Origin: Goekera deserti
Lineage (GTDB): Bacteria; Actinomycetota; Actinomycetes; Mycobacteriales; Geodermatophilaceae
Length of the DNA stretch: 39,729 nucleotides
Assembly (NCBI RefSeq): GCF_010685995.1
Contig: NZ_JAAGWK010000023.1
Coordinates: forward strand, 1 to 39,729
Direction of reading: 5' to 3'
A program made the translations under genes and the position numbers. The notes beneath the pieces are model-generated. The model did no database searches, had not been told where the DNA came from, and saw only the letters and a program-made list of their open reading frames with translations. Positions 32,487 to 39,688 of the stretch are shown here, in pieces. The stretch's first letter is position 1, and each line of letters opens with the position of its first letter.

Positions 32487-33458
32487 ATGACCGACACCAG
32501 CAAGCTGATCGCCCAGCTGCGCGCCCTCGTGCTCCTCACCCAGACCGAGGAGCAGGTCGCGCGCACCCGCACCGCGCAGGCCCGGACCGACGCCGTGCGC
32601 CGCGAGCTCGAGCAGAACGCCGACAACGCCCGCGAGCGCACCGAGGCCCTGACCGAGCAGCTGCGCCGCCTCGGCGGCGTCCCCGACGTGGTGACCCCGG
32701 CCCTCGGCCGCCTCGGCGCCGTCGTCAAGGCCACCCTCGAGCAGGCCGAGCCGCTCGACGAGGCCCTGCTGCAGGACCTGCTGCTCGAGCACCAGCTGCT
32801 CGACCGCGCCACCTACCTGAAGGTGCTGGCCCAGACCGCCGAGCAGCCGGCCGTCGTCGCGCTGGCCGAGCGTCTGGTCACCGCGCACCGGGCCACCGTC
32901 GAGTGGCTCACCGTCGTCCTCGCCGAGGAGGCCCTGGGTGGCCCGGCCGCCCTGGTCGCCACCCCGTTCCAGCGGGTCGCCGGCGGCGCCGCCCGCGCGG
33001 CCAACCTGCCGGTGCGCTTCCTGGCCAACACGGTCAACCGCGCGCTGGACACCGTGCAGCAGGCCGGCGAGGAGACCACCGAGACGATCACCTCGGTCGC
33101 CGGCAAGGCGGCCACCTTCACCGGCGCCGTCCGCGAGTCGCTCACCGTGGGCCGCAACGCGACCCTGCGCCGGGCCGAGCGGGTGGCCGAGCGGCAGGGT
33201 GACGACGTCGCCGCCGACGCGGTGCGCGCCACCCGCCGCGAGGTCGGTGACATGACCGCCGCCGAGATGCCGGTCAAGGGCTACGACTCGCTGTCCACCA
33301 CCGACGCCGCGAAGGCCGTCAAGGCGCTGACCTCCCCGGCGGACATCCGCGCGATGATCCGCTACGAGGAGACGCACAAGAAGCGCCGCAGCGTCGTCAA
33401 CGCCGCGCAGACCTCCCTGGCGGCGCTCGCCAAGGAAGCGGTCGGCGTCAGCGACTGA
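32487..33458 (+). CDS. Hypothetical helical protein, ferritin-like N-terminal half and conserved actinobacterial C-terminal motif
   Basis: 323 residues from ATG 32487 with GGAG at a 5-nt spacing; the longer open frame upstream is not protein-like. Residues 1-60 are a charged coiled coil, and about 90-150 (LDEALLQDLLLEHQLLDRATYLKVLAQ, VVALAERLVTAHRATVEWLTVVLAEEA) look like paired ferritin-type helices, though no full diiron E-x-x-H set is certain. A central Ala/Thr-rich helical region follows. The end (MPVKGYDSLST ... IRAMIRYEETHKKRRSVVNA) matches the 'P-x-x-Y-D-x-L ... Y-E-x-x-H-x-x-R-x-x-V' module found at the C-terminus of many actinobacterial proteins of unknown role. Stress or envelope function is possible, not shown. 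Confidence 0.7.
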   Translation: MTDTSKLIAQLRALVLLTQTEEQVARTRTAQARTDAVRRELEQNADNARERTEALTEQLRRLGGVPDVVTPALGRLGAVVKATLEQAEPLDEALLQDLLLEHQLLDRATYLKVLAQTAEQPAVVALAERLVTAHRATVEWLTVVLAEEALGGPAALVATPFQRVAGGAARAANLPVRFLANTVNRALDTVQQAGEETTETITSVAGKAATFTGAVRESLTVGRNATLRRAERVAERQGDDVAADAVRATRREVGDMTAAEMPVKGYDSLSTTDAAKAVKALTSPADIRAMIRYEETHKKRRSVVNAAQTSLAALAKEAVGVSD

Positions 33459-33474
33459 GCACCCGCAGCATCAC

Positions 33475-33512
33475 GCGAGGCCCGCACCCCCGGCCGGGGG
33501 TGCGGGCCTCGC
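33475..33512. terminator. Bidirectional terminator, 38-bp perfect palindrome
   Basis: Arms GCGAGGCCCGCACCCCCGG and CCGGGGGTGCGGGCCTCGC meet without a spacer, giving a 17-bp stem with a 4-nt loop. It lies between two convergent genes (stops at 33458 and 33524) and can serve both. Confidence 0.85.
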
Positions 33513-33523
33513 GCGCGTCCTGC

Positions 33524-34027
33524 CTACCCGCCGGTGGACTCCCCGGGCGGCTGCTGCCCGCTCTCGGCCAGCTGCCGGATGCCGTCGACGGTGCGCTGCA
33601 TGTTGGCCCGGTGCTCCTCCAGGCGGCGGGCGACGATCCGCTCCTCCTTGTCCGGCCGGGCGGTGATCGCGATGGTCAGCCCGGACGGCGCCGGGCCCAT
33701 CCGCATCCACTGCCGCAGCACGGTGCCCGCGCCGTCCGGCTGGAGGGTGAAGCGCCACGATGCGGACGGGTGGTCGGGGTCGCCCACCACCCAGGCCAGT
33801 TCCCGGCCGGGCTCGCGGGCGACCACGGTGCAGGTGGTCTCCCACTCGCCGATCGCCGGGTGCGCGCTGTGCCCGACGAAGCGGTCGGCGTCCAGCCAGC
33901 GCACCTCCCGCAGCTCCTCGGAGAAGCGGCAGGGCGTGCGGATGTCGCCCACCCAGGCCCACACCGCGGCCGGGTCGGCGTCCACCCGGGTCTGCACCTC
34001 GGTGGTGGGGCCGTCGGCGTACCTCAT
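33524..34027 (-). CDS. SRPBCC / polyketide-cyclase-like protein
   Basis: 167 residues with the START/Bet v1-like fold pattern: TTEVQTRVDADPAAVWAWVGDIRTPCRFSEELREVRWLD at the N-terminus, then beta strands (EWETTCTVVAREPGRELAWVVGD, SWRFTLQPDGAGTVLRQWMRMGP) and a long C-terminal helix RRLEEHRANMQRTVDGIRQLAE. These proteins bind hydrophobic ligands in a cavity; ligand unknown. Its ATG overlaps the stop of the upstream LLM oxidoreductase as ATGA, so the two are translationally coupled and probably act in one pathway. Confidence 0.85.
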   Translation of the reverse strand: MRYADGPTTEVQTRVDADPAAVWAWVGDIRTPCRFSEELREVRWLDADRFVGHSAHPAIGEWETTCTVVAREPGRELAWVVGDPDHPSASWRFTLQPDGAGTVLRQWMRMGPAPSGLTIAITARPDKEERIVARRLEEHRANMQRTVDGIRQLAESGQQPPGESTGG

Positions 34028-35073
34028 CGCGACCCGCTCCCGGCCGCAGCCGGCTCCGCGCACAGCTCCAGCAGCGTGCCGAGCGTGGTCAGCCGCTCCT
34101 CCAGCGGGCCGGTGAGCTTGGCCTGCAGGGTGGTGACCCCGGCCGCGCGGTAGGCGGCCAGCCGCTCCCGGACGACGTCCGGCGGGCCGAGCAGGTTGGT
34201 GCGCCGGCCCAGCTCCAGCGGCACGCGGGCGGCCGCGGCCTCCCGGTCGCCGCCCAGCCACAGGTCCTGCACGGCGCGCACGTCCTCGCCCCAGCCCTGG
34301 CGGGTGAAGGCGGCGTTGTAGAAGTTCTGGTCCCGGTTGCCCATCGCGCCGATGGTGAAGGCGTAGCCGCGGGCGTGCCGCCGGGCCGCGGCCTCCTCGT
34401 CGTCGGTGAACTCCACCCCGACCGGCACGACGACGTCGAGGTCGGCCACCGATCGGCCGGCCCGCGCGGCCCCGGCGGCCAGCGGCTGGAGGAACGAGTC
34501 CGCGGTCTCGGGCATGAAGGCGTTGGCCAGCCAGCCGTCGGCCAGCTCGCCGGTCAGCTCCAGGTTCTTCGGGCCCAGGGCGGCCAGGTACACTGGGACC
34601 GTGGTGGGTGGGGCCATCGAGCGCAGCGCGCGCCCGGCGCTGTCGGGCAGCGGCAGCGGGTAGACCGTGCCCTCGTGCTCGAGCTTCTCGCCGGCGGTGA
34701 CCGTGCGCAGCACCTCGATGGTCTCCCGGGTCATGCCGAGCGGGGAGCTGAAGCGCACGCCGTGCCAGCCCTCCATCACCTGCGGGCCGCTGGTGCCCAG
34801 CCCCAGCACGAAGCGGCCACCGGACATCGCCTGCAGCGACATCGCCGACATGGCCAGCAGGGCGGGGGAGCGGGAGCCGAGCTGGGCGATGCCGGTGGCC
34901 AGCCGGATGCGGCTGGTGCGCGCGGCCAGGAACGCCAGCGGGGTGAGCGCGTCGTGGCCCCACGCCTCGGCGACCCACACCGAGTCGACGCCCATCGCCT
35001 CGGCCTCGACGACGAAGGCGACGTCGTCGTCGCCCACGCCGGCGACGCTGACCCCGATCCGCAGGCCGGTCAC
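34024..35073 (-). CDS. LLM-class F420-dependent oxidoreductase
   Basis: 349-residue bacterial-luciferase-fold TIM barrel. LRIGVSVAGVGDDDVAFVVEAEAMGVDSVWVAEAWGHDALTPLAFLAA at the start, LATGIAQLGSRSPALLAMSAMSLQAMSGGRFVLGLGTSGP with the typical glycine-rich cofactor loop, then PVYLAALGPKNLELTGELADGWL, are diagnostic. The pattern is that of actinobacterial F420-using members (Mer/adf-like), acting by hydride transfer; substrate unknown. GTG 35073 is preceded by a plausible promoter (TTGCCC-18 bp-TAGGGT) about 50 bp upstream. Overlaps the SRPBCC gene by ATGA. Confidence 0.88.
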   Translation of the reverse strand: MTGLRIGVSVAGVGDDDVAFVVEAEAMGVDSVWVAEAWGHDALTPLAFLAARTSRIRLATGIAQLGSRSPALLAMSAMSLQAMSGGRFVLGLGTSGPQVMEGWHGVRFSSPLGMTRETIEVLRTVTAGEKLEHEGTVYPLPLPDSAGRALRSMAPPTTVPVYLAALGPKNLELTGELADGWLANAFMPETADSFLQPLAAGAARAGRSVADLDVVVPVGVEFTDDEEAAARRHARGYAFTIGAMGNRDQNFYNAAFTRQGWGEDVRAVQDLWLGGDREAAAARVPLELGRRTNLLGPPDVVRERLAAYRAAGVTTLQAKLTGPLEERLTTLGTLLELCAEPAAAGSGSR

Positions 35074-35118
35074 CGGCTCTGCACCCGGTCGGACGTGGTG
35101 GGTCTCATCACGGAACTG

Positions 35119-35148
35119 ACCCTATGGGAGTGGGCCAGCCGGGGGCAA
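35119..35148 (-). promoter_or_regulatory. Promoter candidate for the LLM/SRPBCC pair
   Basis: On the minus strand TTGCCC (35143-35148) and TAGGGT (35119-35124) are separated by 18 bp, giving a leader of roughly 40 nt before GTG 35073. Confidence 0.4.
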
Positions 35149-35294
35149 CGCGCGCAGGCCAGCGGCCCGCACCGACGTGAACGGATCCGATCCCGCAACT
35201 ACCCGTGCCGCTCGCTCCGCGGGGATCGTCGCCCTCGTTGTCATCGGCGGACATGCCTCCACACGAAGCCGGTGACGGGGTGGACGGTGTCCAG

Positions 35295-35699
35295 CTATTC
35301 GTCGAACGGGACCTCCGCTGTGTCGATCTTCCATGGCGGCAGCAACATCTCGCCCTGCTCGTGCAATGACATGAGAACTGTGGGCAGCACGGTTAGCAGA
35401 TTCCACGTGCCTGTCAACTGGTTGGTGTAGGCGTCGACGAGCCAGTTGTAGGGGATCGAATAGGTGTGTTGTCCGTCCTTTCCCTTCGTGACCAACTGGT
35501 ACTCCATGTCGGTCGCCTCGCTGTCCTGCACCAGCACGACATGGATGGCAGAGGGCATCCCCGGTTCTTCGTCGACCAGGGATTCGAGATCTCCGGTGAT
35601 GAGGTCCGCGACTGCATTCGCGTTGATGAGCAGGCGGTGCATTGCCGCATGATCGTCGGGTCCCTCCAGTTGCCCAACACATCCGAACCACTCGGTCAT
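35295..35699 (-). CDS. Hypothetical protein, lower-GC orphan
   Basis: 134 residues from ATG 35699, which has GGAGGAGGG about 10 nt upstream; an ATG at 35771 would add 24 residues of weaker quality. Acidic, no signal peptide or membrane helix. Features: MTEWFGCVGQLEGPDDHAAMHR, INANAVADLITGDLESLVDEEPG, IHVVLVQDSEATDMEYQLVTKGKDG, and NWLVDAYTNQLTGTWN, reading as a compact alpha/beta domain. The third codon positions are visibly less GC-biased than in neighbouring genes, which suggests recent acquisition. I recognise no family and give no function. No same-strand partner within 300 bp. Confidence 0.65.
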   Translation of the reverse strand: MTEWFGCVGQLEGPDDHAAMHRLLINANAVADLITGDLESLVDEEPGMPSAIHVVLVQDSEATDMEYQLVTKGKDGQHTYSIPYNWLVDAYTNQLTGTWNLLTVLPTVLMSLHEQGEMLLPPWKIDTAEVPFDE

Positions 35700-35771
35700 G
35701 GGCCCGTGACCCTCCTCCATCTCGATCGTGTCATCGGCACGACGGCGCGTCCGGTGGACATCTCCCTCCAT

Positions 35772-36111
35772 GGGGTGGGTGGGGCGGCACTCGGCGACAT
35801 CGTTCTACTCCCACATCGATGCTCCGTGGCGATCAGGGACACGACGGCCTGTTCGTCGTGAGGTGCAGAACCTGCTGCCCGTGCTCGACTGGCTGGTTGC
35901 CGGGACGTTCCTGCTGACGAGACCGGCAGGCCGCGGGCGCCCTGAATCGCGATCCACGACGAGTCCACCGTCATGGACGCCCTGGCCGACGTCGCCGACG
36001 TCGGCCTCTTTCGCCTCCCATGACGTGCGACGCCGCGCGACCATCGACATGTCTCACCTCCTCGACAGCGAGATGCCGTGTTCTCGACTCGGTGGGTCCT
36101 TCGCCGCGCGG
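35772..36111. other. Gene-free, lower-GC stretch
   Basis: Between the orphan hypothetical gene and the VOC gene I find no reading frame with convincing protein character on either strand, no strong hairpin and no recognisable remnant. Base composition is flatter than the surrounding genome. Confidence 0.5.
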
Positions 36112-36489
36112 TCAGGTGCGGGTGAACAGACAGAACGGGTGCCCGGCGGGGTCGGCGTAGATGCGCACCACCTCGTGTGGCTCGGTGTATCTCCCGAGCG
36201 GGCTGGCGCCGGCCTTCTCGGCGAGCGTGCAGGCGGCGTCCAGGTCGTCGACCTCGAAGTCGAGGTGCTGCTGCATCTGCTGGGTGCCCGGCACCGGTGG
36301 CCAGACCGGCGGCACGTGGTCGACCTCGAGCTGGAAGGACAGCCCGGTGCCGCCGTCGGTCGGGCGCAGCGTCGCCCAGTCCGGCTCGTCGTCTCGCAGT
36401 GGCCAGCCCAGCAGTCGTTGGTAGAAGCGGGCGAGACCACTGGGGTCCGGTGTTCCGAGGACAGCGGCGGTGAGGGCGATGCGGGGCAC
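36112..36489 (-). CDS. VOC-family (glyoxalase/bleomycin-resistance-like) protein
   Basis: 125-residue vicinal-oxygen-chelate protein made of two beta-alpha-beta-beta-beta units: TAAVLGTPDPSGLARFYQRLLGW with the family start, then LSFQLEVDHVPP, then HLDFEVDDLDAACTLAEKAGASPLG, and the end YADPAGHPFCLF with the P-x-G-H-P-F-C signature. GTG 36489 has GGGAGGT 5 nt upstream. Dimeric metal enzyme or binding protein; a detoxification role is common but unproved here. Confidence 0.85.
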   Translation of the reverse strand: MPRIALTAAVLGTPDPSGLARFYQRLLGWPLRDDEPDWATLRPTDGGTGLSFQLEVDHVPPVWPPVPGTQQMQQHLDFEVDDLDAACTLAEKAGASPLGRYTEPHEVVRIYADPAGHPFCLFTRT

Positions 36490-36695
36490 GGGTACCTCCC
36501 GGGTCGGTGGGTGCGAGGCCGGCGTAGTCGGGCCTGCGGGACTGCGGTCGAACCAGCGCCCCTGAGAGCGGCCACGTAGCCGCCCGTGAGAACGGTCAGG
36601 CGACGCCGGAGCGCCCTGGCATCGCTACCGTGCCATCGCCCCATGCCGACGCGGCCTCGCTGGACGGTCGGCTATCGGCGCTGACTTCCGAGCTC

Positions 36696-36701
36696 TAGCC
36701 T
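36696..36701 (+). promoter_or_regulatory. -10 element TAGCCT for a leaderless SnoaL-like gene
   Basis: TAGCCT fits TAnnnT and ends 7 nt before GTG 36709, with no ribosome site between. No clear -35. Confidence 0.45.
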
Positions 36702-36708
36702 CTGTGAG

Positions 36709-37212
36709 GTGGAGAACGACGTCTTGCTGCGCTTGGAACGGGTAGAGACTCAGCTGGCCCTCCAACGCCTGGCTGCCGACTACTGCGTCGGCGCCGACCA
36801 GCAGGACCTGTCCCGCTGGCTCGCGGTCTGGACTCAGGACGCCGTCTGGGACGCCGCCGGCGATGACCTAGATGACGACGAACACCGGTTCAGGGGGATT
36901 GAGGCCATCGCCGCGGCGGTGCAGGGCCAGTGGGCGACGTTCCCGAGGATGCAGCACGCGGGCGCCAACCACATCGTCGAACTCGACCCAGACGACCCTG
37001 ACAGGGCGACCGGCCGCAGCGACGTAGTCGTCACCGTTCAACTGCCTGACGGACAGTGGGTGATCGGCGGCGGGGTCTACGACGACACCTATCGGCGTCA
37101 GGATGGTGTGTGGCGCATAGCGGTCCGGCGGGTCCTGCGCTCGTTTGACTTGCAGCCACTGCCGGCCAGCCACGGACCCGCGCACATCCCCGACCCCGAC
37201 GACGAGCTCTAG
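36709..37212 (+). CDS. SnoaL-like / NTF2-fold protein
   Basis: 167 residues with the cone-shaped alpha+beta NTF2 pattern: a long N-terminal helix pair RLERVETQLALQRLAADYCVGADQQDLSRWLAVWTQDAVWD, the helix GIEAIAAAVQGQW, then HAGANHIVELD, RSDVVVTVQLPDGQWVIGGGVYDDTYRRQDGVWRIAVRRVLRSFDLQPLP. It resembles ring-hydroxylating-dioxygenase beta/SnoaL_4 ligand-binding or catalytic proteins. The Y-x-x-x-x-D in the first helix and the late R-x-V-x-R are common in this group. Substrate unknown; no pathway genes adjoin it. Confidence 0.8.
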   Translation: MENDVLLRLERVETQLALQRLAADYCVGADQQDLSRWLAVWTQDAVWDAAGDDLDDDEHRFRGIEAIAAAVQGQWATFPRMQHAGANHIVELDPDDPDRATGRSDVVVTVQLPDGQWVIGGGVYDDTYRRQDGVWRIAVRRVLRSFDLQPLPASHGPAHIPDPDDEL

Positions 37213-37375
37213 ATCGCTTGCGCCAGTTTCTGGTCAGCGACCCGGACGGCTAACTCTTGCGGTGACAAACCTCGGTCGGCAAGCGCTGAGGTGGCTCGGC
37301 GTTGCCGGCGGATCGTCCGTGGAGGCGTCCCCATTGTCATTCCTCGTGCGTACACCGTTCCGGTTGACCTTCGGC

Positions 37376-37489
37376 CCAGCTGTTCCACGCATGACCCGAG
37401 TAGTGCTTGATGGGCAGGCGCATTTCGCCACACACACCGCGCCGAATCAGTTCGCGGGGGCTGTCACCGACTTCCTCGCCACCACCTGA
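37376..37489 (+). pseudogene. Remnant: C-terminal end of an alpha/beta hydrolase
   Basis: The frame ending at the TGA 37487-37489 reads RVVLDGQAHFATHTAPNQF then AGAVTDFLATT. This is the typical last strand and helix of the fold, with the catalytic histidine in G-Q-x-H-F-A. Nothing upstream in any frame supplies the nucleophile elbow or oxyanion region, so only a fragment remains. Confidence 0.55.
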
Positions 37490-37633
37490 CTCGGCTCTCC
37501 AGCTAAGCGATCCACTTGCGGGCAAGTTGCCCGGTGCCGACGGGCTGTCTTACGAGCACATAGCGCCGCAAGAAGCGCCACGCACCGCCGCAAGTCACGA
37601 CCTGGCGGTTCGCCTCGGTGACGTCGATGACGT

Positions 37634-37669
37634 CGCGCCGTCTCACTTCCCTGGAAGTGAGACGGCGCG
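37634..37669. terminator. 36-bp perfect palindrome, hairpin
   Basis: CGCGCCGTCTCACTTCC and GGAAGTGAGACGGCGCG around CT. The stem is long and perfect and includes AT pairs, unlike chance GC repeats. It could be the terminator of the vanished neighbours; a mobile-element end is another option. Confidence 0.55.
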
Positions 37670-37687
37670 GTCACTGGCCGGTGAAGG

Positions 37688-37882
37688 TCACATGTAGATG
37701 GAGCCGTCAGGCTCGACCGTCCCGGGCTGCATCCTGGATGCCGCGTTGACCCGGAGGTCGGTTGGCGGGGTCGTCGAGGTGTTCTTCTCGCCATCGGCCA
37801 GGTAGTCCTTGGCCTTCGTCGCGCAGGCCTCGTCGAGGATTCAACGCTTGACCAAGGCATCGAGGTCAGTGGCGGTGATCAT
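37688..37882 (-). pseudogene. Small reading frame interrupted by an in-frame TGA
   Basis: From ATG 37882 the frame reads MITATDLDALVKR, then TGA (37841-37843), then ILDEACATKAKDYLADGEKN and on to PGTVEPDGSIYM and a TGA at 37688-37690. Both halves have protein-like composition, and the frame also continues open upstream of the ATG to about 38000 (AGLHLAKGRQNETNRSSALA). A C-to-T change of CGA to TGA would explain the break. Family not recognised. Confidence 0.5.
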
Positions 37883-38301
37883 CGCGAGCGCGGAGCTTCG
37901 ATTCGTCTCGTTCTGTCGCCCCTTGGCGAGGTGGAGCCCGGCCTGGGAACCAGTTCGTCTTCTCGAGGCGGCCAGACGGCCGCACCTCAACCAACGTCAT
38001 GGGTGGGGATGGCACCGGCAAGCGTCGCCTGCAGGACGGCTTTCGGGGCGTCGGCTGTACCCCCAGGACCGTTTCGGTATGGGCAGAGTTGAGCAGTGGG
38101 GCTTCATCGCTGTGGAGCATCTCCACGAGGTCGCCGAACAGCGGCCCCCTCTGACCACCGAGGCCGTGTCCGGAGGTCCCGAAAGGCCGGGCGAACTCCT
38201 CGGCGACGTGCCGAACGGATGAGTCAGCCGAGCGGCACCACTCAACTCGCGGCCTCGGTTCACCGCGCGCACGACCGCAGATCTCCCACCGTGCGGAGCA
38301 G

Positions 38302-38307
38302 TACGGT
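38302..38307 (+). promoter_or_regulatory. -10 element TACGGT for a leaderless gene
   Basis: TACGGT fits TAnnnT and ends 6 nt before GTG 38314, so the transcript is expected to begin at the start codon. Confidence 0.5.
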
Positions 38308-38313
38308 CGCGGC

Positions 38314-39090
38314 GTGAGTGCATTCGTCGACCAGATCATCGTCTCGCTGCGTCATCACCATGACCAGCTCGTCGAGGTCATCGACGGTCTGGACGACGGG
38401 CAGCTGGTCGAGCCGAGCGGTGCCTCCGAGTGGCGGATCTGCGACGTGCTCTCCCACCTGGGCAGCGGATCGGAGATCATGCTGCGGCCGTTGGCGGCGG
38501 CCACTGGCACGGAGGTCCCCGAGGGCGACAACCAGGCGGTCTGGGACCGCTGGAACGCGATGGCGCCTCGCGAGCAGGCGCAGGGGTACGTCGACCACGG
38601 AGCGGTCCTCGTCGAGGTCCTCGAGTCCCTGACGCCCGAGCAGCGCGACGCGGTCACCATCCGCCGGCCTCGGCTTCCTGAGCCCGTTCCGCTGGAGGTC
38701 GCTGCCGGCATGCGCCTCAACGAGGTCGCCCAGCACACGTGGGACGTCACCGTGGGCCTGGACCCGGCCGCGACGGTCGATGCCACCGCCGCCGGTCTGA
38801 TGCTGACCCTGCTGTCCGACCAGCTCAGCTTCATGCTCGACGTCACCGCCGAGCCCGACGCCTTGAGCGAGCCCACCGAGGTCGCGGCCGGCGACTGGTC
38901 GCTCGTCATCGACCAGAGCGTGCGGCTCGTGCCCGCTGGCACCAACCCGCTCGTGACCTTCACCGGTACGACCGAGTCGTTCTACCGGCTGCTCGGCGGC
39001 CGCCTCGCCGAGCCCTACACGCCGGCCGGCACCGAGGTCACCGGCAGTGTCACGCTCGACGACTTGCGGCGGGTGTTCCCCGGCTTCTGA
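38314..39090 (+). CDS. Mycothiol-dependent maleylpyruvate isomerase family protein
   Basis: 258 residues in two domains. The N-terminal DinB-like four-helix bundle carries the metal histidines: WRICDVLSHLGSGSEI (H near 49) and the later LNEVAQHTWDVTVGLDP (H near 145), with HHHDQLVEVIDGL at the start. The C-terminal domain is the MDMPI_C-type alpha/beta domain (WSLVIDQSVRLVPAG, PLVTFTGTTESFYRLLGGRLAEPY with the F-x-R-L-L-x-G-R pattern). Members use mycothiol, the actinobacterial thiol, for isomerisation or detoxification; the true substrate here is unknown. GTG 38314 is chosen because it matches the bundle start and a -10 element lies 6 nt upstream. Confidence 0.85.
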   Translation: MSAFVDQIIVSLRHHHDQLVEVIDGLDDGQLVEPSGASEWRICDVLSHLGSGSEIMLRPLAAATGTEVPEGDNQAVWDRWNAMAPREQAQGYVDHGAVLVEVLESLTPEQRDAVTIRRPRLPEPVPLEVAAGMRLNEVAQHTWDVTVGLDPAATVDATAAGLMLTLLSDQLSFMLDVTAEPDALSEPTEVAAGDWSLVIDQSVRLVPAGTNPLVTFTGTTESFYRLLGGRLAEPYTPAGTEVTGSVTLDDLRRVFPGF

Positions 39091-39282
39091 TCCGGCTGTT
39101 CCTGGACGATGTCCTGCTGCCGGTCGACCAGATCCCACCGACGTCGCCGGCTGGGCCGCGCCCTCCCGCTGGTCACCGCGCAGCGCGTGCAGGTGGAAGG
39201 CCCACCTGTCGTCGGGCCGTGGGCAGGAGTCACTGCTCGACGATCGGTGCGGCTGGTCGGTCGGCCGCCGCCCGCTGCGCCC

Positions 39283-39462
39283 TCACCGGGTGTGGCTCGG
39301 CCACGGCGGGGTGCTCGTCGGCAGGTTCGACACCGGACCGCGGTCGGTGCCGCAGCGCGCGCACTGCTGGAAGCGCCCGCCGTCGGGGGTGGTCCGCGGC
39401 GTCCAGGCGTGCCAGCCGAGCAGCCGGCAGCGCCAGGACTCCGCGTTCCTCGTCGATGTCAT
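39283..39462 (-). CDS. Small zinc-ribbon-like protein
   Basis: 59 residues from ATG 39462, which has GAGGAGG with a 5-nt spacing. The core WRCRLLGWHAWTPR ... FQQCARCGTDRG is a short treble-clef/zinc-ribbon type with one cysteine and one histidine in the first half and C-x2-C in the second. This short pattern recurs in actinobacterial small proteins of unknown function. The same frame stays open upstream to 39684 without any stop, so a longer fusion with the neighbouring frame is possible. Confidence 0.65.
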   Translation of the reverse strand: MTSTRNAESWRCRLLGWHAWTPRTTPDGGRFQQCARCGTDRGPVSNLPTSTPPWPSHTR

Positions 39463-39688
39463 CCCGACCTCCTCGTCATCGGAGCGGGCGGCGGCCAGCG
39501 CCGCGCGCAGGGAGAGCACCCGGGACAGCACACCGGCGGTGTGCTGCAGCTGTGCCGCGACCGGGAGCCCGTGCAGCTCGGCGACCAGTTCCCGGCCGTA
39601 CCGGTCGCGGTCGGCCCTGTGCGGCAGCGCTTGGACGGCCAGTGCGATGCCGGCGCGCCACGGCGAGAGGTGCGCGTGGGCGGGTCAT
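39463..39688 (-). pseudogene. Apparent frameshifted small actinobacterial protein
   Basis: Two frames share the signal. ATG 39688 (overlapping a TGA as ATGA) opens MTRPRAPL, but protein-like sequence then continues in the next frame: SPWRAGIALAVQALPHRADR, then DRYGRELVAELHGLP and SRVLSLRAALAAARSDDEE, running in frame into the zinc-ribbon gene. The conserved D-R-Y-x-x-E-L-x-A-E-L-x-G-L-P stretch is typical of a small actinobacterial protein. It has no start codon in its own frame before GTG in AGVLS. A one-base indel near 39660-39675 (real or a sequencing error) would join them. Confidence 0.45.

Larger units (their letters stand above)
37213..38313. other. Degenerate gene-poor island with gene remnants
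   Basis: Roughly 1.1 kb without an intact gene. It holds the C-terminal scrap of an alpha/beta hydrolase, a perfect 36-bp palindrome, and a small minus-strand frame stopped by TGA (each listed separately). 37900-38300 has longer open frames on the minus strand, including a stretch ending in TLVEVRPSGRLEKTNWFPG, that may be another decayed gene, but I cannot assign a family. No transposase, integrase or terminal repeats are visible. Confidence 0.55.

Noticed and set aside
34028-34978. Upstream extension of the SRPBCC frame
   Set aside because: It is a shadow of the LLM oxidoreductase gene in another frame.
35122-35691. Second minus-strand frame over the orphan gene
   Set aside because: Arg/His/Pro-rich translation without structure; the overlapping frame at 35295-35699 is much more protein-like and has a ribosome site.
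37866-38339. Minus-strand frame as a gene
   Set aside because: Mixed quality, no ribosome site at its ATG, no recognisable domain; treated as possible debris.
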